From RYN-230 sp963770535 (GTDB taxonomy: Bacteria; Actinomycetota; Actinomycetes; Streptosporangiales; Streptosporangiaceae): DNA of 64,000 nucleotides. Below the pieces are notes generated by a model that saw only the letters and a list, made by a program, of their open reading frames with translations, ran no database searches and was not told the origin of the DNA. This document shows, in pieces, positions 52,375 to 61,161 of this stretch (its first letter is position 1; each line of letters begins with the position of its first letter). The stretch is from contig CAVYPZ010000003.1 of assembly GCA_963770535.1 (NCBI GenBank), forward strand, positions 682,001-746,000, in the 5' to 3' direction. The position numbers were made by a program, and so were the translations under genes.

Positions 52375-52809
52375 ATGCGCATCAATGACGTACTTCGCGT
52401 CAAGGGCACCCAGGTCGTCACCGTCACCCCGGAGACCACGGTGCGCCAGCTCCTGGCGATCCTGGCCGAGCACCGGATCGGTGCGGTCGTCGTCTCGCAC
52501 GACGGCACCGTGGTCAACGGAATCGCCAGCGAGCGGGACATCGTCCGGGCGCTGGCCCAGCGGGGCGCCGCGGTGATGTCTGACCCGGTCACGGCCATCT
52601 ACACGGCCGAAGTGCACACGGTCACGCCGCAGACCCCGATCGAGGATGTCATGCGCATGATGACCGAGCGCCGGGTGCGGCACGCGCCGGTCGTGGTTGA
52701 TGACAGCCTGCACGGGATCGTAAGCATCGGCGACGTGGTGAAGATCCGCATCGGCGAACTCGAAACCGAGCGGGCCGCATTGACCAACTACATCACCGGT
52801 ACCCGCTAG
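52375..52809 (+). CDS. CBS-domain pair protein
   Basis: 144-aa protein made of two CBS motifs forming one Bateman domain: MRINDVLRVKGTQVVTVTPE (residues 1-20) to GIASERDIVRAL, and VHTVTPQTPIEDVMRMMTER to GIVSIGDVVKIRIGEL. Such proteins bind adenosyl ligands and regulate enzymes or act as stress proteins. No catalytic domain is attached. It follows the LLM gene by 97 nt. Confidence 0.95.
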   Translation: MRINDVLRVKGTQVVTVTPETTVRQLLAILAEHRIGAVVVSHDGTVVNGIASERDIVRALAQRGAAVMSDPVTAIYTAEVHTVTPQTPIEDVMRMMTERRVRHAPVVVDDSLHGIVSIGDVVKIRIGELETERAALTNYITGTR

Positions 52810-52845
52810 ACGCGCCGGCCCAGCCCGCAGCCGCCGGCTCAGCCA

Positions 52846-52867
52846 CTGGGGTCGAGGTCGACCCCAG
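52846..52867. promoter_or_regulatory. 22-bp palindrome upstream of the cyclase regulator
   Basis: CTGGGGTCGA and TCGACCCCAG are perfect 10-bp arms around GG. The 2-nt centre is too short for a stable RNA hairpin, so this is more like a protein-binding site than a terminator. It lies 85 nt upstream of the cyclase-ATPase gene. Confidence 0.4.
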
Positions 52868-52952
52868 CGCGGCGGCTGAAGTACGCTACCTTCAATGCGC
52901 GGTTAAGGGGGGCGCTGACCTCGCTGTTCGCCACGGCCAGCGCCGACGTCAG

Positions 52953-55718
52953 ATGGAAGTCCTTGGGCTGTTGGCTACGCAAACGCTCACCTTTCTCTTC
53001 ACTGATATCGAGGGCTCCACGGCGTTGCTGGCGCGCCTGGGCGACAGGTACGCGCAGGTACTTGCCGATCATCACCGGCTGATCCGGGCGAGCCTCACCG
53101 CGCACGGTGGCGAGGAGGTTGACACCCAGGGTGATGCGTTCTTCGCCGTGTTCTCGTCGCCGAGTGCCTGCATTGCCGCGGCGATCGAGATGCAGCGGGC
53201 GTTCCTTTCCTACTCGTGGCCAGCAGGCGAACAAGTCCGCGTCCGCATGGGCATTCATTCCGGTGAGGCGTCGCAGACCGAAGCCGGCCTGGTCGGTCTC
53301 AGCGTCCACCGGGCTGCCCGGGTTGCGGCAGTCGGCCACGGAGGGCAGATCCTGGTCTCGGCCGCAACGGCTGCCCTGCTCGGCGACTCGATGCCAGCGG
53401 GCGCATCGCTGCTGGACCTCGGGCTGCACCGGCTGAAGGACCTGGGGCGGCCCGGACAGATCTTCCAGCTTGAGGCGGACGGCCTGGTGAGGGCTTTCCC
53501 GCCACTTCGGTCGCTGGACAACCCGAAGCTGCGCAACAACCTCCCGGTCCAGGTGTCCAGCTTCATCGGCCGCGACGCTGAACTCAGCGAGGTGGGCCGC
53601 TTGATTGCGGCTTCTCGTCTGCTGACTCTCACTGGCTCGGGTGGCGCAGGCAAGACCCGGCTCGCGCTCCAGTTCGCAGCGGGGCTCTTGGATGGCTCGG
53701 GCGACGGAGTGTGGTTCGTAGACCTCGCGCCCCTGCAGGACCCGGAACTCGTCGCGGTAACCGTGGCCAACGTACTCGGCATACCGGTGGACCAGGGCCG
53801 CCCAGCGGCCGACACGCTCGTGGACGCCGTCGGGCAGCACAGCCTCCTCGTGCTGCTGGACAACTGCGAGCACGTCATCGACGCGTGCGCCAAGCTGGCG
53901 GACGCTCTGCTGCGCAGTTGCCCGAACATCGTGCTGCTCGCCACCAGCCGTGAGCCGCTGGGCATCGCCGGGGAGTACGTCCACCGGGTGCCGTCCCTCG
54001 ATACACCAGCCGAGGACGACACCGCGCAGGCGATCGGCAACTCCGAGGCCGTACGGCTGTTCACTGACCGCGCCGCGCAGCACGGGGCAGCGCTCGCCTG
54101 GGATGAGCGAACCACTTCGGTTGCTGGCCGGATCTGCCGGCGGCTCGACGGCATTCCTTTGGCCATCGAATTGGCCGCTGCCCGCCTGCGAATCATGTCG
54201 GTGACCGAGTTGGACGCCCGGCTCGACCAGCGTTTCTCCCTGCTGACTGGCGGCTCCCGTGCGGCGCTGCCGCGCCAGCAGACGCTGCTGGCCATGGTCA
54301 ACTGGTCGTGGGAGCTGCTGCACACCGCCGAGCGCCAGGTGCTGGCCAGGCTTTCGGTGTTCGCCGGCGGGTTCGACCTGGCCGCGACCGAGGCGGTCAC
54401 CGCCGGTGGCTCTATCCTTGCGGACGAGGCTGTCGCGCACCTGGGGACCCTGGTCAACAAGAACCTCGTGCAGTTCAACGACAGCGGTACCGGGCCAGCC
54501 CGGTACCGGCTGCTGGAAACGGTCCGGCAATACGCGGCCCGGCAGCTCGAACAGCAGGGCCCGGCGGCGGCACACGACGTGCGGGCCGCCCATCGCGACC
54601 ACTACCTGGCTCTCGCGCAGTCGGCGGCCCCGCGGCTCATCGCGCACGATCAGGCCGAGTGGCTGGATCTTCTCGATCTCGAACTCGACAATCTCCGTGC
54701 CGCGATCGCCTACAGCCTGGCTCAGCCCGACCCCGCATCTGGCCTCCAGCTGGTCACCGCCTTGCGGGTGTTCTGGAAGGCACGGGGGCACGCCGCGGAG
54801 GGAGTCGACGCCATCCGGGCCCTCCTTGCCGCGCCAGCTGCCCCGGGGGCGACCCTCCTGCGCGCCCGGGCCCTGGCCGCGGCGGCCTACCTCCTCGATC
54901 AGACCGGGGGCTACGCGCTCGCCGAGGAGTACTGCGAGGAAGCGCTGGCCATTGCCCGCTCCGCCGGCGACGGCTTCCTGACCGCCGACCTCCTGTACCT
55001 GCGCGCCTATGTTCTGCTACGCCGGGGGCGGCAGGACACCGCGCTGCCGCTCATCGAGGAGGGGCTGGGCCTGGCCCGCCGGCTGGGGGAACCGCATCTG
55101 ACCGCCAGCCTCCTGGCCGTCCGGGCTTTCGCCGTGGACGTCGAGGGGGACCACGCTGGCGCGACTCGCGATGCCGCTGAATCGCTCCTGCTCTACCGCC
55201 AGGTCGGGGACCGGCTCCAGGTGGGAACCATACTCGGCAACCTCGGGTATGCCGAGCTCTCGCTGGGTGACCTGGACAGCGCGCGCCGGCACCTGCTCGA
55301 GTCGCTCGACATCGCCCGTGCGCTGAACGACCACTACGGCGTCGTCTACGAGACCTTCAACCTCGGCCTGGCCGAGTACCTCGATGGCTCGCTAGGTGCA
55401 GCCGAAGCCTTCTTCGCGGAGTCGCTCGACCAGGCCAGGCGCGTACGGGTGACGGCCGGCACCGCCTACGCGCTGATCGGCCTGGCCATGGCCGGCGACG
55501 GCGGGGCCCGGCCCGGCCGGTCGGCACGCCTGCACGGCGCGGCCGACCAGGCACTGAAGGCCCTGGGCGAGACCCTCGAGCCGTTGGAGGGCCGCTTGCG
55601 CGATCTCGATTGCCAGCGTCTTCGCTCCGCCATGGGTGCCGAGGCGTTCGAGGCCGAGTATGCCGCAGGGAAGGCCCTGACTGACGACGAGATTCTTGTC
55701 CTGGCGCTCGGGAACTGA
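52953..55718 (+). CDS. class III cyclase-like domain fused to NB-ATPase and TPR regulator
   Basis: 921-aa protein. Residues 10-175 are an adenylate/guanylate cyclase domain with FTDIEGSTALLAR, VDTQGDAFFAVF and VRVRMGIHSG. From about 200 an ATPase follows (SGGAGKTRLAL Walker A, LLVLLDNCEHVID Walker B, LLATSREPLGIAGE), then winged-helix and TPR-like repeats to the end. There is no LuxR-type HTH at the C-terminus. The layout is common among actinobacterial large regulators. A candidate operator palindrome lies upstream. Cyclase activity is not certain from sequence alone. Confidence 0.9.
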   Translation: MEVLGLLATQTLTFLFTDIEGSTALLARLGDRYAQVLADHHRLIRASLTAHGGEEVDTQGDAFFAVFSSPSACIAAAIEMQRAFLSYSWPAGEQVRVRMGIHSGEASQTEAGLVGLSVHRAARVAAVGHGGQILVSAATAALLGDSMPAGASLLDLGLHRLKDLGRPGQIFQLEADGLVRAFPPLRSLDNPKLRNNLPVQVSSFIGRDAELSEVGRLIAASRLLTLTGSGGAGKTRLALQFAAGLLDGSGDGVWFVDLAPLQDPELVAVTVANVLGIPVDQGRPAADTLVDAVGQHSLLVLLDNCEHVIDACAKLADALLRSCPNIVLLATSREPLGIAGEYVHRVPSLDTPAEDDTAQAIGNSEAVRLFTDRAAQHGAALAWDERTTSVAGRICRRLDGIPLAIELAAARLRIMSVTELDARLDQRFSLLTGGSRAALPRQQTLLAMVNWSWELLHTAERQVLARLSVFAGGFDLAATEAVTAGGSILADEAVAHLGTLVNKNLVQFNDSGTGPARYRLLETVRQYAARQLEQQGPAAAHDVRAAHRDHYLALAQSAAPRLIAHDQAEWLDLLDLELDNLRAAIAYSLAQPDPASGLQLVTALRVFWKARGHAAEGVDAIRALLAAPAAPGATLLRARALAAAAYLLDQTGGYALAEEYCEEALAIARSAGDGFLTADLLYLRAYVLLRRGRQDTALPLIEEGLGLARRLGEPHLTASLLAVRAFAVDVEGDHAGATRDAAESLLLYRQVGDRLQVGTILGNLGYAELSLGDLDSARRHLLESLDIARALNDHYGVVYETFNLGLAEYLDGSLGAAEAFFAESLDQARRVRVTAGTAYALIGLAMAGDGGARPGRSARLHGAADQALKALGETLEPLEGRLRDLDCQRLRSAMGAEAFEAEYAAGKALTDDEILVLALGN

Positions 55719-55792
55719 AGCTGATCCCGGCCAGCCGGCCGCCGTTCTGCCCCCGCGGGCGGGTGCGGTTCCAGCCGCCTGGGCCCAGCCGG

Positions 55793-56464
55793 TCAGGTCG
55801 GGGAGATGTAAGGGCGGGCCGGTGTTGCGCGTGCATGCCGCCCACCGCGTACCCATGGCTGCTCATGGTGCCAGGCCTGCTGTTCCTGCGGCCTGCCAGC
55901 CGCCAGGCCGGCGCGCACCGCGGCCAGCGTCGTCATGACCAGCGCGGTGGCCCGGTCCCACGGCACCACCGGGCGGGGGGCCCAGAAGCTTGCCGTCTGC
56001 TGGCACTGCGGGCACGCCAGCCGCCCGACGGCGTCGATACGCCAGCCAGCGCGGACGGCGCGAGCCCGGGCGTCGGCCTCGCCGAGGGCCGACGGGTCGG
56101 CGTGATAGTTGATGCATGACGCCATCTCGCACCACATGATGGGCCTCCGGAGCTCGTCGCCAATGGCGGCCCGCGCCGTGACAGGGGCCGCGGCCTCGGC
56201 AGGCGCCGGGTAGCTGATGGCGTGTGCCCCGCCAGCCGGCGCCGGGGCGCTGGCTGAGGGTTCATCCGCGGCTTGTCCGAAGGCACGGCGCTGGCCGGGG
56301 ATGGCGGCGCGCGCCGGGAAAGCCGGCCGCCCGGGCGGCGCGGCCTCCCGGGCCGGCCGGGTGCCAGCATCAGGCGGTTCGGCGGGGCGGTCTTCGCGCA
56401 GTGCGGCCAACCACTCGTTCGTCTGGCGCAAGCTGACGTCATCGTCCCAGGTCGTAACGTTCAT
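55793..56464 (-). CDS. hypothetical protein with Cys-motif C-terminal domain
   Basis: 223-aa protein. An N-terminal 100-residue Pro/Ala-rich, probably disordered segment is followed by a conserved-looking domain: WCEMASCINYHADPSALGEA, VRAGWRIDAVGRLACPQCQQ and FWAPRPVVPWDRATALV. The four Cys (CEMASC, CPQC) look like a zinc ribbon. It is typical of short actinobacterial proteins of unknown role. It begins MNVTTWDDDVSLRQTNEWLA. A DNA- or RNA-linked role is only a guess. Confidence 0.65.
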   Translation of the reverse strand: MNVTTWDDDVSLRQTNEWLAALREDRPAEPPDAGTRPAREAAPPGRPAFPARAAIPGQRRAFGQAADEPSASAPAPAGGAHAISYPAPAEAAAPVTARAAIGDELRRPIMWCEMASCINYHADPSALGEADARARAVRAGWRIDAVGRLACPQCQQTASFWAPRPVVPWDRATALVMTTLAAVRAGLAAGRPQEQQAWHHEQPWVRGGRHARATPARPYISPT

Positions 56465-57043
56465 GCGCCCTCCCGCTCTGTTGGCCGGCGAACGTGTGCC
56501 GCTCCGCCCTGCGTCCCGCTGCGCGAGCAGGGCGGTAGCTTCCCCTCCGATGCGGCCGGTTCACCTTCTTTTGGTCCCGGGTTCCCACCATCTTCAGGTC
56601 GAATTACATTTAGATAGCTATCGGATAAACATCCAATATACTTCAGTGGTTACCCCGGCGTGTCGTGTGGACATTTCCAATTTCTCTATATGCACAGGCT
56701 GAGGATTATGTTCTCGCAGGTGAAGGGCGCCATTCCGGTCCGTTCGTGGCGGCTTAATCCCCAGCTTTCCTGCGTCTGTGCACAGGGTGGTGCAGGCTTT
56801 GCACAAGTCATCCACAGATGCGTGCACAGGGAGATTGCCCACCGCTGGCTGGTCAGTGGCCGTGGAACTCTCGGGGGCCGCCTGGCGAGAAGCGCCCGGG
56901 CCGCGCCGCGATGGTCTGCGGTGAGCCCGAGGCGCCCCTGTGCCGACTAGGGCGCTCTCCGGCACTCGTTGATCAGGCCGTGGATGACCTGCCTGCGCTT
57001 GATCTGGGCAGCCGCACCGACCACATGGCCGGGCCCGTACTAG
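56465..57043. other. AT-richer intergenic with TGCACA repeats
   Basis: About 580 bp with a lower-GC stretch (roughly 56580-56700) in a GC-rich genome. Elements TGCACAGG (near 56692, 56780 and 56823), TTGCACAAG (near 56798) and TCATCCACAG (near 56806) recur. They resemble relaxed DnaA-box or operator-like words but not a proper cluster of TTGTCCACA. No gene is recognised, although frames of 70-110 codons are open on both strands. Confidence 0.35.
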
Positions 57044-57772
57044 CTAGAGCCGGCCGATGACATGGCCGCCTGGGGCCCGGTCAGGATGGGGGAACGGTTC
57101 GCTGTCCGCCGCAGCGGCCTCCAGGTCGCGCAACTGGCCTTCCAGGTACCCCTTCAGCCTGCTGCGGCAATCGCGCTCGAAGACGCGCAGGTCATCGACC
57201 CGCCGCTCGAGTTCCTCGCGCTCGTGCACCAGCGAGCCCATGGCCTGGTGGTACCGCTCCTGCGCGTCGCGCTGCAGGCTCTCGGCCATGGCCCGGGCAT
57301 CACCGGTGATCTGTTCTGCCTGACTGCGGGCCTTGCCGAGGATCTCATCGGCCGCCCGGCGCGCCCGGCCCAGTGTCTCGCCGGCTTCCTGGCGGGCATC
57401 CGCGAGGGCCTGGTCGGCGGTCTGCTGCGCCAGGACCAGCACCCGGGCCACGGTGCCCATGCTGGGCTCCTGGCCTGGCATGCCCATCGGCGCTGGCACA
57501 GGCATGCGCTGCGGCTCGGGCAGCACCGGCTCCGCGGCCATCCTCTGCGGGCCAGGTTCGGCCAGGGCAGAGCTGGGGGCGGGCACCGCCGGCATGCCGC
57601 CGCCCGCGCTCTCGGCAAGCTTCGCCCGCAGTTCCTGATTCTCCTGGAGGAGCCTCTCCAGTTCGATCTCCACCTCGTCGAGGAAGGCATCGACCTCTTC
57701 CTCGTCGTAGCCGGGCCGCAGCCGGGTGGTAGCGAACTGCTTGTTCCGCACATCCGCGGGCATCAGCGGCAT
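57044..57772 (-). CDS. DivIVA-domain protein
   Basis: 242-aa coiled-coil cell-pole/septum protein. The N-terminal DivIVA domain reads MPADVRNKQFATTRLRPGYD and EEEVDAFLDEVEIELERLLQ. A Pro/Met-rich linker (about 70-120) leads to a long helical coiled coil (about 125-230). It resembles the extra DivIVA-type proteins found beside Wag31 in actinomycetes. It likely scaffolds at curved membrane for polar growth or division. No division genes are adjacent. Confidence 0.9.
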   Translation of the reverse strand: MPLMPADVRNKQFATTRLRPGYDEEEVDAFLDEVEIELERLLQENQELRAKLAESAGGGMPAVPAPSSALAEPGPQRMAAEPVLPEPQRMPVPAPMGMPGQEPSMGTVARVLVLAQQTADQALADARQEAGETLGRARRAADEILGKARSQAEQITGDARAMAESLQRDAQERYHQAMGSLVHEREELERRVDDLRVFERDCRSRLKGYLEGQLRDLEAAAADSEPFPHPDRAPGGHVIGRL

Positions 57773-57913
57773 CTCGCCTCCTCGGCACGGAGAGTGTCCC
57801 TGACCGGAAAGTAGCCGACCACAGCCGCGACAGGACCCAGTTCAGGGAAAATAGGCACAAGGGCCGCCGGCCTGGCCGCCGAGGAATGCCTGGTTCGGCA
57901 GCTGATGCCGGTC

Positions 57914-58405
57914 TTACCTGGCGGGCCGGTGCCGTCGCCGGTAGCGGTGCGCACTGCGTCTGGCCGCGAACCGCATGATGGCTGGCGGCGGCTCCAGCCC
58001 CAGCTGGCGCAGCATCCCCGGGGCGTCCTCCTGGTGCCACACCTCAGCGAGCTTGCCCGCACTGGCCCGGAAGATCTCCTGCCCGGTCATGGTCACGGGC
58101 CTCCCGGTGGGCGGGAGCCCGAACAGGTCGAATGTGCCGGTGTTGGTGCCGGTCATGGTCCAGCGGCCGGCTACCAGGGGCCCGTCGGACACTACGACGT
58201 CCGGGACGAACCGCAGGTCGGGGAACGCTCGCCGGACCATGGCAACGGCCCAGTTGTGCCCTTCGAGCCCGGGCGGCTGGCCGGGGTAGGGGTTGTGGTC
58301 AATCAGGTCGTCCGCCATCAGTTCCGCGGCGACGTCGGTGCGGCCTTCCCCCCAGACCTCGGACAGCCAGCGCCGGTACATCGATTCCAGCTCAGGTGTG
58401 CCCAT
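57914..58405 (-). CDS. SnoaL-like ester cyclase-family protein
   Basis: 163-aa protein of the SnoaL/NTF2-like fold. MGTPELESMYRRWLSEVWGE leads to LMADDLIDHNPYPGQPPGLE and FPDLRFVPDVVVSDGPLVAG, with TGTFDLFGLPPTGRPV and the C-terminal KLAEVWHQED, which match 'ester cyclase' domains. The ATG at 58405 is preceded by AAAATT and no ribosome binding site, so the transcript may be leaderless. It is divergent from padR, sharing the palindrome, so it is the likely PadR target. The reaction is unknown. Confidence 0.8.
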   Translation of the reverse strand: MGTPELESMYRRWLSEVWGEGRTDVAAELMADDLIDHNPYPGQPPGLEGHNWAVAMVRRAFPDLRFVPDVVVSDGPLVAGRWTMTGTNTGTFDLFGLPPTGRPVTMTGQEIFRASAGKLAEVWHQEDAPGMLRQLGLEPPPAIMRFAARRSAHRYRRRHRPAR

Positions 58406-58411
58406 AATTTT

Positions 58412-58438
58412 GACGATACTCTCAATGAGAGTATCGTC
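58412..58438. promoter_or_regulatory. PadR operator, 27-bp perfect palindrome
   Basis: Arms GACGATACTCTCA and TGAGAGTATCGTC around a single central base, perfect on both sides. It lies 7 nt from each divergent start codon (SnoaL-like at 58405, PadR at 58446) and covers both expected -10 regions. ATACTCTxxxxxAGAGTAT-type sites are known for PadR regulators, so autoregulation and control of the cyclase are likely. Confidence 0.8.
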
Positions 58439-58445
58439 CACTGGG

Positions 58446-59072
58446 ATGCCTGCGCTGACGACGACGTCCTACGCCGTTCTCGCCCTGCTTGCCCTGCAGC
58501 CCTGGACCACCTACCAGCTGGCCAGCCAGATGGAGCGCAGCCTGGGGTGGATCTGGCCCAGGGCGGTCTCGAGGCTGTATGAGGAGCCGAAGAAGCTGGT
58601 AGCCGCCGGGTTCGCGACCAGCTGGCCCGAGGCGACCGGCAGGCGCCGCAGCACCGTGTACAGCATCACACCGGAGGGCCGCCAGGCGCTGGCCGCCTGG
58701 CTCGCCGAACCCGGCGCCGGGACCGTGCTGGAATGCGAGGCGCTGGTGAAGATCGCGTACGCCGACCAGGGAACCCGCGACGGCCTGCTGGCCAACCTCG
58801 CCGCGCTTATCGACGACACCACCGCCAAGCTCCGCTACGGCGACATGATCGCCAGGCGCTATCTCGACGGCCTCGGCCCTTTCCAGGAGCGCCTGGCGTT
58901 CAGCGGCCTGATGTGGCGGTTCCTGTGGGAATACCACCTGACCGTGCTGCGATGGGCCCGCTGGGCCCACGCCGAGGTCCAGGCCTGGCCCGACGACCTG
59001 TCCCAGCTCGACGCGACCGCGGAATTCGCCCGCATCGTGTCTGCGGCCGGCACCCCCCGGACCGGCGCGTAA
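58446..59072 (+). CDS. PadR-family transcriptional regulator
   Basis: 208-aa PadR protein. The N-terminal winged helix reads MPALTTTSYAVLALLALQPW then YQLASQMERSLGWIWPRAVS and RLYEEPKKLVAAGFA; the C-terminal helical dimerisation domain follows. There is no ribosome binding site before the ATG at 58446, consistent with leaderless translation. It shares a perfect palindrome with the divergent SnoaL-like gene, so it probably represses both. Confidence 0.93.
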   Translation: MPALTTTSYAVLALLALQPWTTYQLASQMERSLGWIWPRAVSRLYEEPKKLVAAGFATSWPEATGRRRSTVYSITPEGRQALAAWLAEPGAGTVLECEALVKIAYADQGTRDGLLANLAALIDDTTAKLRYGDMIARRYLDGLGPFQERLAFSGLMWRFLWEYHLTVLRWARWAHAEVQAWPDDLSQLDATAEFARIVSAAGTPRTGA

Positions 59073-59610
59073 ACCCGGCCAGCAGTACGGTCACGCCGAG
59101 TGAGGCCCGCCGGCGTGGCGGCCAGTGCTATAGCCGCGCCGTCATGGGCCGCAGGTCCCGGGAATACCAGACTTTGGACCCTGGGCGCCGATGGGTGGGT
59201 AACGATGATATGTAAGCGCAGGGAGGGGCCCCTTGAGGACGCGGGGATGCGGGCCAGCAGCCCACACACCACGCAATCTGGATCCGCGAGAAGCCGGATG
59301 GGGCCCCACCTGCGAATTCCATATCCTGGGGCGGGTTGGGTCCAGATTCATTCTGGCGCCATAGATAACTCTTAATGGGCCTGCAACGATGCCCATCGCG
59401 CGGCCCGCCCCCTGCAGGATCCATTCCCAGGACAGCTCCGGGACGTCGCTGCGTAGGCGCGGACGGTGATGGACGCAAGGCCGCGCCAGTCAAGTCAGTG
59501 CACCAGGTCAGGCCCCTGCGGGCATCTGCTTGACCGGCCGCATGAGCGATCGTTAGGCTATAAAGGGATCTGATATAAGTCAGGCTGCTACCCCCGGAAG
59601 GCTCGCTTAC
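59073..59610. other. intergenic upstream of the permease, no gene recognised
   Basis: About 540 bp. It holds the permease promoter near the end, and short frames without domains. I looked for a TPP (THI-box) riboswitch because of the TenA-like partner, and found no CTGAGA-type motif or conserved pairing. Confidence 0.4.
59530..59559 (+). promoter_or_regulatory. promoter of the NCS1 permease operon
   Basis: TTGACC (59530-59535) and TAGGCT (59554-59559) with 18-bp spacing fit the actinobacterial principal sigma consensus. The permease ATG is about 50 nt downstream of the -10. Confidence 0.6.
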
Positions 59611-61086
59611 ATGTCAGAATCGGCATCCCCAGCGCCTGGCGAGTTCGCCCGGGAGCGGCTCGAGAAAGAAGTCTCCCACGACTACTCGACAAGTGACACA
59701 GGTGTTGTCCCGCCAGGCGAGCGGCGCTCCCTTTATCATTTCATCGCTTTGTGGATCACGCTTGCGGCAGGTTTTACTTATCTGTTCCTCGGCTTTCAGT
59801 ACTTCGCTGCCGGATATTCTCTCGCCAAGACGGTGGAAGCAGGACTTCTTGCAGCTTTCTTTTACCTGTGTTACGCATTGCCGGCGTCGTATCTTGGCTC
59901 CAAGACCGGGCAGACCATGGCCCTGCTCACCAGGTCAATTTTCGGGGTCGTCGGCTCCGGGATCGTCTCACTCCTGCTGATCGGGATAGCTGCGGGCTGG
60001 ATAGCCTTCGCCTTCAACCTGCTCGCGACCATGTATGGCGGGCTTTTCGGCTGGGGCCACATAATCCTGATCAGCGTGCTCCTGGCGGTTGTCGGGATCT
60101 TCAACAATCTCTTCGGTTTCACTGGGATCACAGCCTTTGCCCGGTACATCGTGGCGCCCCTCATGATCCTCTGGGTGGTCTACCTGGTCATCAAGGGCTT
60201 CGCCGAAATTCCCAGCCATACCCTCACCGCGACTCCGCACGCCTCGATTCCTTTGCCGTTCATGACCGGGGTCGGCGTCGCGATCGGCTCGGTCATGTGG
60301 GGGAACGAGCCCGACACCTGGCGTTACGGCAAGCCACGATTCTTCTGGCCCGTCCCGGCGTACCTCATCGCGTTCGCGATCGGGCTGGTGCTGTTTGTGG
60401 TTGGCGGCTGGATGATGGCAGCGCTGTCGGGCGCAGGCCCTTATGCCTTCGGTCCTGCCTTCAAGTACACGGTGGAGTACTCCCTCTTCGGTGCCCTGTG
60501 GCTGGGCGCGGTGGTCGCGACGGTCATGCAGGTTGCCGTCAACGACGGTAACTACTACGAGATGATCAACGGTGGCCAGAATCTGATCGGGCAGGTGCGC
60601 GGCTGGAAGCGCTGGTACACCTGCCTCATCGTGGCGGCCGTGGCCGCGCTCGTGACCTGGTGGTTCGTTCATGCCGAGAATGGCTTCTTCAGGATCGCCG
60701 GCTACTCCGCGATAGCACTTCCCTGCGCCACTGTTGTCATGTGCGTCAACCAGTTCGTCTTGCCGCGGCTCCTCAAGGTCAGGCGTCCGGTGGAGCCCAT
60801 CCCGGAGTGGCGATCGACAGCGTTCGGCAATTGGCCTGCCATCGTCGCGGTCGTCGTTGCCGTGCTCTTCGGAGCCTGGGGGCAGGTGCTGCTCCCTGGT
60901 CAGACCTCCGCGCCGAACCTTGGCCTTGTGCCAGTCGAGGCGTGGATCATGGCGGGCGTCCTGTACGTGGCACTTGCTGCACTGGCCGCGCGCTCCCGCA
61001 GCGCGCAGGCCATCCTCGGGTTCGCCCAGCACCTGCGGCGGGACTCCGCCGAGGTGGCGGTGCCGGCACCGGGGGCCGCGCCCTAG
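59611..61086 (+). CDS. NCS1-family permease (CytX-like)
   Basis: 491-aa nucleobase:cation symporter-1 with about 12 hydrophobic helices. GFTYLFLGFQYFAAGYSL, ALPASYLGSKTGQTMALLTR, GWIAFAFNLLATMYGG and VMWGNEPDTWRYGKPR fit the NCS1/cytosine-permease family. The downstream TenA-like gene suggests import of a thiamine pyrimidine (HMP) or related compound. The 5' end uses more AT-ending codons than neighbours. The exact substrate is not proven. Confidence 0.88.
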   Translation: MSESASPAPGEFARERLEKEVSHDYSTSDTGVVPPGERRSLYHFIALWITLAAGFTYLFLGFQYFAAGYSLAKTVEAGLLAAFFYLCYALPASYLGSKTGQTMALLTRSIFGVVGSGIVSLLLIGIAAGWIAFAFNLLATMYGGLFGWGHIILISVLLAVVGIFNNLFGFTGITAFARYIVAPLMILWVVYLVIKGFAEIPSHTLTATPHASIPLPFMTGVGVAIGSVMWGNEPDTWRYGKPRFFWPVPAYLIAFAIGLVLFVVGGWMMAALSGAGPYAFGPAFKYTVEYSLFGALWLGAVVATVMQVAVNDGNYYEMINGGQNLIGQVRGWKRWYTCLIVAAVAALVTWWFVHAENGFFRIAGYSAIALPCATVVMCVNQFVLPRLLKVRRPVEPIPEWRSTAFGNWPAIVAVVVAVLFGAWGQVLLPGQTSAPNLGLVPVEAWIMAGVLYVALAALAARSRSAQAILGFAQHLRRDSAEVAVPAPGAAP

Positions 61087-61161
61087 CAGCAGGCATCAAG
61101 CTTCACGGCACACCTGCACTGTTTACACTTCCATGATCACGGCCAGGTGGAAGGACACTTG

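Noticed and set aside
52839..54791. 650-codon minus-strand frame opposite the cyclase regulator
   Set aside because: Antisense to a gene with cyclase, Walker A and TPR motifs in order; the frame itself has none.
56618..56965. 115-aa minus-strand frame
   Set aside because: Part of it looks protein-like, but no family, start site or neighbour supports it.
59073..59610. TPP riboswitch upstream of the permease
   Set aside because: No THI-box motif could be found by eye.
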